Source of the DNA: Stieleria sedimenti
Lineage (GTDB): Bacteria > Planctomycetota > Planctomycetia > Pirellulales > Pirellulaceae
Assembly (NCBI RefSeq): GCF_025060895.1
Contig: NZ_JANZKV010000035.1
Location: 1 to 36,613 of the forward strand
Direction of reading: 5' to 3'
Length of the DNA stretch: 36,613 nucleotides
Part shown: in pieces, positions 8,963 to 16,984 of the stretch
How the letters are laid out: each line of letters starts with the position of its first letter
Position numbering within the stretch: the stretch's first letter is position 1
The notes under the pieces: model-generated
The model's input: only the letters and a program-made list of their open reading frames with translations
What the model was told of the DNA's origin: nothing
Database searches by the model: none
Position numbers and translations under genes: made by a program

Positions 8963-10816
8963 ATGATCATCAGGCACACACCTATTGGAATAGCCGCTCT
9001 ACTGGCAACGCTGGTTGTCCCGTGGATCGCTTCCGCTCAAGCCGAGTCGAAACCCAACATCCTGTGGATCATCACCGATGATCAGCGCCCCGATTCGGTC
9101 AGCGCCTACAACCGGTTGGTTTACGGCAAAGACGAAAGTCCGCTGGGTTACGTCGAATCGCCCAACATCGACAAACTGGCCGCCGAAGGAATCATGTTCA
9201 CTCGGGCGATGTGTAATTCACCCGCGTGCGGTCCGTCGCGGGGCTCGATGCATTCGGGACGTTATCCGTTCCGCAACGGCCACTACGCCTTCGAGTTGAC
9301 GCATCAGAATCCGGACTTCATACGCCCGGTCGTTCCCCAGATTCTCCGCGAGCAAGGCTATGCGACCGCCACGTTCGGCAAGGACGGTCCGTACATCTAC
9401 CGCTGGGGTCCCGGTCAGGGCTTTCATGACCCTGGGTTCTATGACGTGCGGGTTCACAACAAGCATACCCTGCAGCGAAATGCAGTCGGCGATTTCGCCA
9501 CGCTGGAATCCTTCGGCAAAGGCGGCTACTTGGGCAAGACCGAGATTGTTTATTATCCCGATGGCAGCCAACGGACTTATTTTCTCAAACGCGTGGATGG
9601 GAAATCGACGGAGGACGATCTCGCCGCCGTGGCGCAAACCGACAAGGAGCTCGAAATCCTTCGCTCGTACACCTGCGGTGGACTCAAGTCGCTGGTCTTC
9701 GGCGGTGTGAACCCGAAGCCGGCAGCGGACACCGCCGACGCGCACATCGCGACGGCGATGAAGAACTACCTGGCCAATGCCGGCCGTACCTACAAGACTC
9801 TGTGGGGCGAGGAAGCGCAGGGGGCCGACACGACGAAACCCCAGTTCATTCATCTTGGGTTCCACTTCCCGCACACCCCGGTGCTGCCGCCGAAATCGTT
9901 CCGGGACCGTTTCAAAACGAAGAACTATCGTGTGCCCGAGTTCGATCGGCAGGAACTCGCCAAACTCCCGCCGCAACTGGTGCGACTTTACGAAAGCTGC
10001 AAGGTCGACGGTATGACCGAAGCCGAAAAGCAGCAAGCGATCCAGGACTACTACGCGTTTTGCGCGCACGGCGACGCGCAAATCGGCGTGGCTGTCGAGG
10101 CGTTCAAGGCTTACTGCAAGACGGCGAACCAGGAGTATCTGATCGTTTTCACCGTCGGCGACCATAGTTGGCACCTCGGCGAACAGGGCATCGAGGCCAA
10201 GTTCGGCCCCTGGGGTCAGTCGGTTGCCAACGCGGCGATTCTGGTTTCCTCGGACGAAAGCTTGATCCCGGCCGGCGGGCATGACGACAAGATGATCGAG
10301 TTCGTGGATTTCGCTCCCACGATGCTCCAGGCGGGCGGCGTGGATTTGCAGGACCCGAAGTACGACTTCCTCGACGGCGTCAGCCTGTTCGATGTGCTCG
10401 GCGGCACCGCGCCAAAGCGTGAGTATATCCTGGGCGAGATCCATCTCGTCGCAGGCCCCCGGGCTTACATGTATACCGATCGGTTCCGGTTCTCGATGCG
10501 CAGCCGTCCGTTCCCCGGACAAGTGAACGAGCAGAATTTCGGCAAGAACATCAAATGGGCACTCGAAGCGCCGCTCGAAAAGGTCGATTTGGCTCTCTAC
10601 GACCTGAAACACGATCCGTTGGAACGCAACAACGTGGCCAACGATCCCGACTATCGGGAACTCGCCGCGTGGTTCCGCAGCAAGCTGGGCAACATCATCC
10701 TCGGTGACGGACGCGTCGAGTGCGACTGGTCCAAAGCGAACAGCTACGTGATCAGCGACTTCGCCAAGGGAGCCGACGACAAGCAGGCGGACATTCCCGA
10801 GCACCTTATCCCCTGA
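8963..10816 (+). CDS. Secreted S1 (formylglycine) sulfatase
   Basis: The 617-residue protein has a signal peptide (cleavage after about residue 26, IASAQA). The metal-binding start of the sulfatase fold is [13 protein letters not shown] (D39, D40). The formylglycine site is C89-G-P-S-R93 followed by GSMHSG, the cysteine-type S1 signature. [10 protein letters not shown] and [14 protein letters not shown] supply further metal and substrate residues. Members hydrolyse sulfate esters on algal glycans after conversion of the cysteine to formylglycine. Its place between GH86-GH50 and GH16 points to a sulfated galactan such as porphyran or a carrageenan-like polymer. It starts 20 nt after the agarase stop and ends 20 nt before the GH16 start, consistent with cotranscription. 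The exact S1 subfamily cannot be told by eye. Confidence 0.93.
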   Translation: MIIRHTPIGIAALLATLVVPWIASAQAESKPNILWIITDDQRPDSVSAYNRLVYGKDESPLGYVESPNIDKLAAEGIMFTRAMCNSPACGPSRGSMHSGRYPFRNGHYAFELTHQNPDFIRPVVPQILREQGYATATFGKDGPYIYRWGPGQGFHDPGFYDVRVHNKHTLQRNAVGDFATLESFGKGGYLGKTEIVYYPDGSQRTYFLKRVDGKSTEDDLAAVAQTDKELEILRSYTCGGLKSLVFGGVNPKPAADTADAHIATAMKNYLANAGRTYKTLWGEEAQGADTTKPQFIHLGFHFPHTPVLPPKSFRDRFKTKNYRVPEFDRQELAKLPPQLVRLYESCKVDGMTEAEKQQAIQDYYAFCAHGDAQIGVAVEAFKAYCKTANQEYLIVFTVGDHSWHLGEQGIEAKFGPWGQSVANAAILVSSDESLIPAGGHDDKMIEFVDFAPTMLQAGGVDLQDPKYDFLDGVSLFDVLGGTAPKREYILGEIHLVAGPRAYMYTDRFRFSMRSRPFPGQVNEQNFGKNIKWALEAPLEKVDLALYDLKHDPLERNNVANDPDYRELAAWFRSKLGNIILGDGRVECDWSKANSYVISDFAKGADDKQADIPEHLIP

Positions 10817-10836
10817 GCACAGATTGCTCCACTCAA

Positions 10837-11703
10837 ATGATCAAACTACTTTCGACACTGTTTTTCTTGATCACACTGGCACTTCCATGCATGGCCCAGA
10901 ACCAACCGTTCTTTGCCGAGGGACAGGATCCGAAGCCGACCGATCGGGTATGGCAGAAGATCGACGAACTTTCGGATGAGTTTGAGGGATCGACGCTGGA
11001 TACCAACAAATGGTCGGCGGATCCTGGCGCCAAAGGCTGGGGGTGGATCGGTCGACCGCCAGGACTTTTTCAACCTGAAAACGTGCGTCTTCAGGATGGA
11101 AAAATGCAGGTGACGGTCCGCAAGTTTGATTCACCCAAAGTCATCAACGGCCACGAATTCCTGTACGGCGGTGCCATCGTTCGATCGATCCATCCCGGCC
11201 AAGTGGGGTGGTACTACGAGTGCAGGATGAAGGCGAATCAAACCGAGATGTCGTCAACATTCTGGCTCATGACGGACGACACTGTGAAAGAACGGCAAGA
11301 ACTGGATATCCAGGAATGTGTCGGACGCCTCTCGAAGGAAGCCGCATCCTGGGCTCGCGGGTGGGACCAGGTCTTTCATTCCAATCTCATCAAGACGACC
11401 AAGGGGCAGCCTGGAAAGGTGCAGGTCCAAGGTTCGATCAAGGCCGAGACGAAGAACTGGGAACGATTCTACGTGTACGGAGCGTGGTGGAAATCGCCGC
11501 ACGAAATCCGATATTACCTCGACGGCAAATACGCCTATTCGCTGAAACCACCCGCCCCCTGGGATCAGCCGAAGTATTACCAGATGGCAATCGAGACCTA
11601 TGACTGGAACCCCGTTCCAGAAGACGGAGGGCTCGTCGCCAGCGGCACGCGGGAAGAAAGAACCACACAGTATGACTGGGTCAGAACATGGAAGCTCCAA
11701 TAG
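10837..11703 (+). CDS. Secreted GH16 beta-galactanase (agarase/porphyranase/carrageenase type)
   Basis: Starting at this ATG gives 288 residues with a clean signal peptide (MIKLLSTLFFLITLALPCMA). An earlier in-frame start at 10720 would overlap the sulfatase and lack a signal. The catalytic GH16 motif is E155-L-D157-I-Q-E160 (nucleophile E155, acid/base E160), the ExDxxE beta-bulge form found in agarases, kappa-carrageenases and laminarinases. WIGRPPGLFQPENVRL and the aromatic-rich WYYECR and TFWLM strands form the cleft. No carbohydrate-binding module is attached. It is the third gene of the operon, 20 nt after the sulfatase, and likely cleaves internal beta-1,4 bonds in the same galactan. 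Substrate subfamily is unresolved. Confidence 0.92.
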   Translation: MIKLLSTLFFLITLALPCMAQNQPFFAEGQDPKPTDRVWQKIDELSDEFEGSTLDTNKWSADPGAKGWGWIGRPPGLFQPENVRLQDGKMQVTVRKFDSPKVINGHEFLYGGAIVRSIHPGQVGWYYECRMKANQTEMSSTFWLMTDDTVKERQELDIQECVGRLSKEAASWARGWDQVFHSNLIKTTKGQPGKVQVQGSIKAETKNWERFYVYGAWWKSPHEIRYYLDGKYAYSLKPPAPWDQPKYYQMAIETYDWNPVPEDGGLVASGTREERTTQYDWVRTWKLQ

Positions 11704-11904
11704 CACCCCATACCGTTCGGGAATCTACGAGTTCGAGTACCACAACAACGCGGAGCCCGTCTACGCGCACTCCATCATTCTGCCCCGAATGATTCTGCCA
11801 TCCCCCCCTGATTCCCACCGGCTTAACCGGCCATGGCGCTCGACCAATGCCCGCGTCCCCGGCATGAGCCTCGTGTCGCTGCCTCCTTTTTGCCACCCCC
11901 GGAC

Positions 11905-12246
11905 TTAGCGAAGTGGTTCATGTCTAACATTACGCCGACCACACCTCGGACACCTCCATGCAATCCGACGATGGCCGCGTCTGGTCCACCATGCGATGAC
12001 CACAAAAGAGAATAGCAGATTGACAGGAAACGGGACGAAATACAAAACCGTCAAAACGAGAACGGCCACGCTCACCAGCGATCCCCCACAGCCACGCGCA
12101 CTCGTCCTTAAACTCTGCTTGACGTACCTGCATTGTTCGCAGGCGAATCGCTCATCCGCACCACCGTACGCCGCAGCTTCACTCTCCTGCATCGACCTAT
12201 CAGCCCCATGCAGAGGTTTATAGGGATTCACTGGCTGCTTAGTCAT
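11905..12246 (-). CDS. Small membrane protein with zinc-ribbon-like cysteines and N-terminal NPYKPL
   Basis: The 113-residue product begins MTKQPVNPYKPLHG, the NPYxP start common in short planctomycete membrane proteins. It has CEQC (about residues 36-39) and CPRCG (about 99-103) pairs flanking two closely packed hydrophobic segments (about 56-86). The cysteine pairs could form a split zinc ribbon on the cytoplasmic side. No function is recognised. It lies 75 nt downstream of the RDD protein on the same strand and could be cotranscribed with it. Confidence 0.72.
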   Translation of the reverse strand: MTKQPVNPYKPLHGADRSMQESEAAAYGGADERFACEQCRYVKQSLRTSARGCGGSLVSVAVLVLTVLYFVPFPVNLLFSFVVIAWWTRRGHRRIAWRCPRCGRRNVRHEPLR

Positions 12247-12320
12247 CGCTGAATCTCGGCAACCTCGTCAGGGCATGATACGAGTGATGGGCGTAGGGTA
12301 TTGCGATGGCCAAACCGACT

Positions 12321-12911
12321 TCACCCGTCCGGCAAATTCGATGGCCATGCCGTCCCGTCTTTGGGATCGTGCGGTCGGCAGACACGCGGGTACGCAAGGT
12401 TCCATCCGGCTGCCGTGTATCGCGTCAGGTGCATCGGTGCAACTCCGATCGGATCGGCATCGTAACGAACGACGTATGTACCCAAGTAGCAATCTCGAAG
12501 CGATTGACGTTCGGTATCGGCCCCAATCCAAATCAAATCAAGAAACAGATTGAACGGCCCCAAAATCCACATCAGCATTCTGGCCGTCATCCGAATCAGA
12601 GATGGGCGTTCACCCTTCGTCGTCACGATCTTCAGCCCGCAAATGCGATAGCCGATCGTTCGAAATCGCGAGCGTTTAAGCAGGGTCAAGTACACCCAAC
12701 ACAAACCGATCCAGGCGATGAAAAAGAGTCCGCTTGGGTCAAACGCGGGGTCAAATTGAAAGGACACGAACCAAATGGCGATCCAAAGACAAACTCCGCC
12801 GACTATTAGAATCAAGGTATCGACAGCGATCGCAACAAATCGTCGAACCAGCCCCGCATAGTCGTCCATCGCAAAGTAGACGCCGTCACCGAGTGAGTTG
12901 TCGTGGTCCAT
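12321..12911 (-). CDS. RDD family membrane protein
   Basis: From the ATG at 12911 the product is about 196 residues. LVRRFVAIAVDTLILIVGG carries the Arg-Asp pair of RDD proteins at the start of the first membrane segment; a second segment (LFFIAWIGLCWVYLTLL) and RFRTIGYRICGLKIVTTKG complete the family pattern, with a third hydrophobic stretch at MLMWILGPFNLFLDLIW. RDD proteins are polytopic and mostly of unknown role; some are linked to ion transport. An in-frame start at 12962 would add 17 residues that do not look family-like. The hydrophilic tail after SLRDCYLGTYVV is unusually long for the family. Confidence 0.83.
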   Translation of the reverse strand: MDHDNSLGDGVYFAMDDYAGLVRRFVAIAVDTLILIVGGVCLWIAIWFVSFQFDPAFDPSGLFFIAWIGLCWVYLTLLKRSRFRTIGYRICGLKIVTTKGERPSLIRMTARMLMWILGPFNLFLDLIWIGADTERQSLRDCYLGTYVVRYDADPIGVAPMHLTRYTAAGWNLAYPRVCRPHDPKDGTAWPSNLPDG

Positions 12912-13209
12912 GGGCGTTGCTCGAATGCTGGTGGTGGTGTTGCGGAGGTGATCAGCTTGCACGAAAGCTCAGAATCCAACGATTACAGGATAATGTACGG
13001 AGGCCGCATCCGCCTCGGCGGCGAGATCAGCCCGCGACCATGCTCCATGAGTGATCGTCACACTCAGGGTCACGCTCCCAGAAACACGGCTCGCTTTCCG
13101 GCTGCATTTTCTCGTCGATCTCGATCAAGAGTTTATCATTGCACGGAAAATAGGTGGGATATTCGGGGCGGCGTTCTTTTTCGCCCCTTCGGGAGCGACG
13201 TCGGCATCA

Positions 13210-13325
13210 CGGCCTGTCGATTGAATCGATATTCCGAAATCAAAGCGATGATGTTAGCCCGAACGCGTTAGCGAGGGACGCCGCGTGGCCCCTGGCCAAC
13301 GCGTGCGGGCTTAGATCGACAGGCC
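13210..13325. repeat. Palindromic element, family with CGGCCTGTCGAT ends
   Basis: Perfect 12-bp inverted ends CGGCCTGTCGAT (13210-13221) and ATCGACAGGCCG (13314-13325) enclose an inner inverted pair AGCCCGAACGCGTT / AACGCGTGCGGGCT with one mismatch. A diverged copy lies at 30764-30879. The rest of the 12912-13379 gap, upstream of the RDD gene and downstream of the lipase gene, shows nothing else I can support. Confidence 0.85.
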
Positions 13326-13379
13326 GATCGGAGAGGAGCATGCGCGACTGCAGGGGATGCGGATGATCCATTCATAGAA

Positions 13380-14462
13380 TCAATCGAGCTGCAGTTCGAG
13401 GATCTTGTTTCGAACGTCCGCGTCATTGACCTTGTCCTCCAACTCGTCGCGAAGCGCTTCGTTGTACAATCCGTGCTCGGCCAGCAACGTGGTGGGTGCG
13501 GCGACCATATTCCGATCTTCCGTGTAGCCGTAATCGACCGTGTAGGTCCTGGTCGGCTGGGAGTAGTTGGGGAAAATCTGATTCGTCTGTCCCACGTGAT
13601 GGTAGGTGATGGTGGTGTTGTAGGGCACATAGCCCATCACCCACCAACTCCAACGCCATCGAATCCAGTTGTACAGCGGGAACAGCGTCGTCGCAAAGTC
13701 TCCTTCGACGACCCAGCGTCGCGTGACGCAGTAGAGCGACCGATTGGACGGCCCAAGCTCGTGACAAAGACTGCGAAAATTGGAGTCACCGACGCGAGGG
13801 GATCCAAAGGTGTGCAGTCCTCGAACGGGGATGTCATCGTCATATTGCAGTCTGGCGGCGGTCAACGTTGCGACGGCGCCGCCGAGCGAATGTCCGGTGA
13901 TCCAGATCTTTTTTCCTTGATTGTGTGCCGTCCGGACGCGGCTGCGAACGTCCGCATAGGCGCTTCCGGTCGCGTACCAAAAGCCTTCGTGCACGTACAC
14001 CGATCGATCGCCGATGGTGCGTCGGATCGCGGTCGCGTTGAGATCGCCCAGCCAATCTGCGACGGGATTCCACGTGTTGCTCATGCCCCAGTGGCTGCCG
14101 CGAAAGACCACGATCAGAGCGTCATCCATGTTGATGAATCCGACCTCCGTTCCGCTGTCGTTGGTCGAGATAAAACTAACGCTGTTGACTCCCCAGACGC
14201 CTGCGTTGGTCGGGGCAAAAAAAGAGTTTCGATAAATTTTTGACGAAAGAAACTCCATCAGGGTCGCATTGATGACCGCATTGTCATCGTCATCAATGCA
14301 GTCATCGTCGGCACTGAAATGCTCGAATGGTTTGGTCGTGTCGAACTGGTAAAGCCACGTCAGGCTTCCTGTTTGGTAATACTGCGCTCGTGAAACACTG
14401 CTGGTCGCGACGGCGATCAGCATGATGGCAAAGAATCGGACGACGTTTGAAAGCCTCGGCAT
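13380..14462 (-). CDS. Secreted lipase, class 3 (alpha/beta hydrolase)
   Basis: The 360-residue protein has a signal peptide (about 1-26, ending SVSRAQ). The nucleophile elbow is G190-H-S192-L-G-G, followed by AVATLTAARL as in fungal-type class 3 lipases. The oxyanion strand is ALIVVFRGS. D255 (VVEGDFATTLFP) and H330 (LLAEHGLY) are the likely remaining triad members; YHHVG at about 287-291 is the conserved structural motif that precedes the catalytic histidine. It probably hydrolyses triacylglycerol or phospholipid esters outside the cytoplasm. The acidic DDDCIDDDD stretch (about 52-60) could bind calcium. It is monocistronic as far as seen. Confidence 0.92.
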   Translation of the reverse strand: MPRLSNVVRFFAIMLIAVATSSVSRAQYYQTGSLTWLYQFDTTKPFEHFSADDDCIDDDDNAVINATLMEFLSSKIYRNSFFAPTNAGVWGVNSVSFISTNDSGTEVGFINMDDALIVVFRGSHWGMSNTWNPVADWLGDLNATAIRRTIGDRSVYVHEGFWYATGSAYADVRSRVRTAHNQGKKIWITGHSLGGAVATLTAARLQYDDDIPVRGLHTFGSPRVGDSNFRSLCHELGPSNRSLYCVTRRWVVEGDFATTLFPLYNWIRWRWSWWVMGYVPYNTTITYHHVGQTNQIFPNYSQPTRTYTVDYGYTEDRNMVAAPTTLLAEHGLYNEALRDELEDKVNDADVRNKILELQLD

Positions 14463-14765
14463 TTGACTAGACCTGTGGGGAAAGTGGTTGGTGGAACCCG
14501 TATGTCACCCTCCCAAGCGGTCGTCAGGACAAAACGTTTCACTCCACAGCAAAAACATTCGGCCAAATGGGAACACGGGTTTCTCAACGGCTGCGCCGGA
14601 AACGACTTCATCCGTGGCTCGATCGGCAACGACGAGCTGTGTGGCGGCGGGGATCAACGACTCATCCGTCCTGATTCATCGCGATCGTCACCCGAAAACC
14701 GACGCCGACGGGTCAACCCGTACATGCCCCGTTCGACGAAACCGGAACTGTGATCTCAGAGAATC

Positions 14766-14855
14766 ACCCACGGATGGCAGCGCGAACCCGCGGATGTCAA
14801 AGTGGTCGATTCTGTGCTGGATGACATCCGTGGGTTCGCGCTGCCATCCGTGGGT
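14766..14855. repeat. Long hairpin, 34-bp arms (CCCACGGATGGCAGCGC family)
   Basis: Arms 14766-14799 and 14822-14855 are reverse complements with one mismatch that can wobble, around a 22-nt loop. A looser copy with the same ACCCAC(C/G)GATGGCAGCGC start lies at 32541-32619. It occupies the intergenic gap 14463-14882 upstream of the lipase gene; I see no gene in the rest of that gap. Confidence 0.9.
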
Positions 14856-14882
14856 TTGACCCTTATGATCGGTCGGATGCCT

Positions 14883-15047
14883 CTACCAAGGTTCGACGGT
14901 CTCTTGAAGTACCGACAGCGCCGCCAAGACGAACGTCCCGCCAAGAATCAAACCGACAAACAGAATCACGACCAACCGTCCGGCTTGATTCTCAACCGCT
15001 TTGGGTTTCGGTGTCTCTGAATCAGTTGGTGGCGTGTAGGGATTCAT
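14883..15047 (-). CDS. Tiny single-pass membrane protein, MNPYTPP type
   Basis: The 54-residue frame reads MNPYTPPTDSETPKPKAVEN, then one hydrophobic helix (about residues 24-46, LVVILFVGLILGGTFVLAAL) and a short tail ending VEPW. The Pro-rich MNPYxPP start followed by one transmembrane segment recurs at 15069-15230, 25138-25308 and, longer, at 16985-17482. It ends 27 bp after the hairpin repeat at 14766-14855. Function unknown; the N-terminus is predicted cytoplasmic because of the lysines before the helix. Confidence 0.7.
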   Translation of the reverse strand: MNPYTPPTDSETPKPKAVENQAGRLVVILFVGLILGGTFVLAALSVLQETVEPW

Positions 15048-15068
15048 CGCAAAGGAAGCGAATTGGAT

Positions 15069-15230
15069 TCAGCGGCTCCTTAGCAGGACGATCAGTGTTT
15101 GAACCGCCCCGAAACCAACAGTGAGGCCGACGACCATCACCATCACTGGCTTCATAAAACTCGGTAGACGGGGTTTGCGTCGTCTTCGCTTTTTAATGCC
15201 CTGCTCGTTTGGTGGTTCATCGGGGTTCAT
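15069..15230 (-). CDS. Tiny single-pass membrane protein, MNPDEPP type
   Basis: The 53-residue frame reads MNPDEPPNEQGIKKRRRRKP followed by RLPSFMKP and one hydrophobic helix (about 29-50, VMVMVVGLTVGFGAVQTLIVLL). The polybasic stretch KKRRRRK just before the membrane strongly predicts a cytoplasmic N-terminus. It is 21 nt upstream of the MNPYTPP gene on the same strand, so the two may be cotranscribed. Its 5' flank resembles the flank of the MNPYQPP gene at 25138-25308, including CCAGTCTATCACA placed 8 bp from the start codon. Confidence 0.68.
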   Translation of the reverse strand: MNPDEPPNEQGIKKRRRRKPRLPSFMKPVMVMVVGLTVGFGAVQTLIVLLRSR

Positions 15231-15238
15231 GGCAGGTC

Positions 15239-15251
15239 CCAGTCTATCACA
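15239..15251 (-). promoter_or_regulatory. Shared upstream element of tiny membrane protein genes (copy 1)
   Basis: On the minus strand TGTGATAGACTGG ends 8 nt before the start codon at 15230. The identical 13-mer ends 8 nt before the start codon at 25308. Further upstream both flanks share GGAGA..GGAGC and GTGCGCGATGGTGT on the plus strand. It may be a conserved promoter or leader element, or simply part of a duplicated segment. Confidence 0.45.
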
Positions 15252-15360
15252 ATGCCGACCTCACCATCCCCAGCTAATCCTCTGTGCGCAACACCGCGGG
15301 AGACGGGAGCTAGGATAAGTGTGCGCGATGGTGTCGAGTGCTGCCAGCGGGACTCTTGAC

Positions 15361-15487
15361 GGCTTGTCGATTTAATCGGCCGTTTGGCGCGAGCCTACGG
15401 GCCCTGGTGTGTCTTCTTCGTGCTACAGGCCCGTACGCTCGCGCGAAACGGCTGATCCCATGGGTGATCGGATTAAATCGACAGGCC
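15361..15487. repeat. Nested palindrome with GGCTTGTCGATTTAATC ends
   Basis: Outer arms GGCTTGTCGATTTAATC (15361-15377) and GATTAAATCGACAGGCC (15471-15487) pair with one wobble. Inner arms starting CGTTTGGCGCGAGCC (15381) and ending GCTCGCGCGAAACG (15450) pair over 23 bp with two mismatches. The ends match the element at 13210-13325 but the core differs; the core recurs at 27206-27307. Confidence 0.9.
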
Positions 15488-15498
15488 GTTGATGCCCT

Positions 15499-15571
15499 CT
15501 TTTCTTGCCATCCATTTTCTTGTCTTGTTTGCGCAGTTCGACGTTCCACAAAACGTTGCGCTGATTCCATG
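15499..15571. repeat. Half copy of the ATTTTCTTGTCATCCATTTTC repeat family
   Basis: CTTTTCTTGCCATCCATTTT through GTTGCGCTGATTCCATG closely matches 18058-18127, but the left inverted arm is absent. It fills the space between the nested palindrome and the 3' end of the DUF1963-like gene. Confidence 0.75.
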
Positions 15572-15603
15572 TGGCAACATCCCTTCAAGCTTCTCGTTGC
15601 GTG

Positions 15604-16338
15604 CTAGAAGCAATCCCAATCGAGCGACCACTTGTTTCGAATGCGGTAAAGCACGGCAACTCCGTCGTGTCCCCACATGAAGTTAGCCTTTTCCTCGCTT
15701 CCAATCTGAATGCAGTACCCTCGGTAGTTCAGCCCATTCTGACAGGACACCGGCCAGCCACCAACCTTCGTGCGTTCATGGGCACTGTAGTGCTTGCGTT
15801 CGAGTTTTGCCCAATCGTCGAGTTCTCGGAATCGTTCTTGTTTTTCATCATCGACGAGCCCAATGTCATCAGGGTAGGTTGGGATCTCGTTTTCAACCTT
15901 GTTCCACTCGATCCGACACGACTTTAGGTGCGTGCGAGCAGGACGGTCCATCGGACGCAAGCCGCGCAAGGTTGCGTAGGTGCGCACCGCAAACCAGTCA
16001 TCTGCATCAAAATCGGGCATCACCGGAAACCCTTTGTCTGGACAATCGCAAACGCAAAACAGCTGGATCAAAGCAATGTTGTCGAGCTGCTTGGGACGGC
16101 AGGGAAGGTCTTTCGTTCGGATTTGCAGAACGCCCTCAAGTGGCCGAGAGTCTTGGTGCGGCCATTGGGAATCCTTGCGTCCCACAAACACGCCACCAAA
16201 GCACGATTCGGTTGGCGTTACTTGCTTTGAACGTTTGAGGGTGGCGATTGACGCTGGCAGTAGATGTCGGTTGAGCTCTGCAAAGTGATCGGCAACGATT
16301 TGGTCACGCGTCGATTTGTTGATCTTTCGCTCTTTCAT
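15604..16338 (-). CDS. DUF1963/YwqG-like protein
   Basis: The 244-residue soluble protein shows the YwqG-type pattern. It has a G-rich CFGGVFVGRKDSQWP strand near residue 47, a strand pair around LEGVLQIRTKDLP and IALIQLFCVCD, and the late signature VGGWPVSCQN (about 192-201) followed by a GYCIQIGSEE strand and FMWGHDGVAVLYR. Members of this superfamily are mostly uncharacterised; some occur in toxin-immunity neighbourhoods. It lies just downstream of a SUKH protein on the same strand (109-nt gap), which fits such a context. Assignment is by pattern recognition and the molecular role is unknown. Confidence 0.7.
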   Translation of the reverse strand: MKERKINKSTRDQIVADHFAELNRHLLPASIATLKRSKQVTPTESCFGGVFVGRKDSQWPHQDSRPLEGVLQIRTKDLPCRPKQLDNIALIQLFCVCDCPDKGFPVMPDFDADDWFAVRTYATLRGLRPMDRPARTHLKSCRIEWNKVENEIPTYPDDIGLVDDEKQERFRELDDWAKLERKHYSAHERTKVGGWPVSCQNGLNYRGYCIQIGSEEKANFMWGHDGVAVLYRIRNKWSLDWDCF

Positions 16339-16447
16339 TACGGATGGTGCATCACTGTCTTTGGCGAATTTCGACGATCACTCTGTCGCATCAAACGACT
16401 CGCAGTTCCAATCAACTCAACTCGGCAACTCGACAGCAGCGTCTGAT

Positions 16448-16927
16448 TCACTTGCACTTGAAGTAGCCGCTTTTGATCGCTAATTCGGCGTCAGTCGCAA
16501 GAGAACAGAGCCAATCAAAAACGGTTGGGTACGCTTCGCGAACGTCCGTGCCGTACTCATTAAAATACCAAACTGGCGAGTCGTCGATGGAATTGCATCG
16601 GATCATTAAGAATTGCTCGCCCAGCCGACCAACGATCACAAGACTATCAGCGGGCAGTTGGACGTGCGGCCCAGGCTCCCAATCTTCTTTGTAGTCGTCC
16701 GTCAGAGTCAGAACATGTTGGTACGCAGCAGCGTAGTGGTCGTGCGTCAGCAGACGACCCGATCGATGTCCCATCATCGAAAGGTACCAGTGATAGGACG
16801 CTGGAAGAGAAATGCCAAACTTTTCTTCTAGCGCAGCAATCTCGCTGTCGGAGCAGCCTTTCAACGATGAGCGAAAAGCAATTTCGCTAGATTCCAAACG
16901 GTTAAGAAACGCGTCAAAATTCGCCAT
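16448..16927 (-). CDS. SMI1/KNR4 (SUKH) family protein
   Basis: The 159-residue protein has the SUKH landmarks: CSDSEIAALEEKFGISLPASY (about 25-45), in which the helix is followed by the LP..Y turn, then the strand DSLVIVGRLGEQFLMIR (about 94-110), PVWYFNEYG and a C-terminal helix TVFDWLCSLATDAE. SUKH proteins are best known as immunity proteins that neutralise contact-dependent toxins, but orphan members are common. No toxin gene is in the window, so it could be an orphan immunity gene. It is cytoplasmic, with no signal peptide. Confidence 0.88.
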   Translation of the reverse strand: MANFDAFLNRLESSEIAFRSSLKGCSDSEIAALEEKFGISLPASYHWYLSMMGHRSGRLLTHDHYAAAYQHVLTLTDDYKEDWEPGPHVQLPADSLVIVGRLGEQFLMIRCNSIDDSPVWYFNEYGTDVREAYPTVFDWLCSLATDAELAIKSGYFKCK

Positions 16928-16984
16928 GGCAGTCTGCTTGAATCAGGCGTTATTGGAATGCACTGCGCCCCTTCGAATATGGCA

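Noticed and set aside
9218-10804. A 528-codon open frame on the minus strand opposite the sulfatase
   Set aside because: It mirrors the codon structure of the sulfatase, has no family pattern, and is typical of antisense open frames in GC-rich coding DNA.
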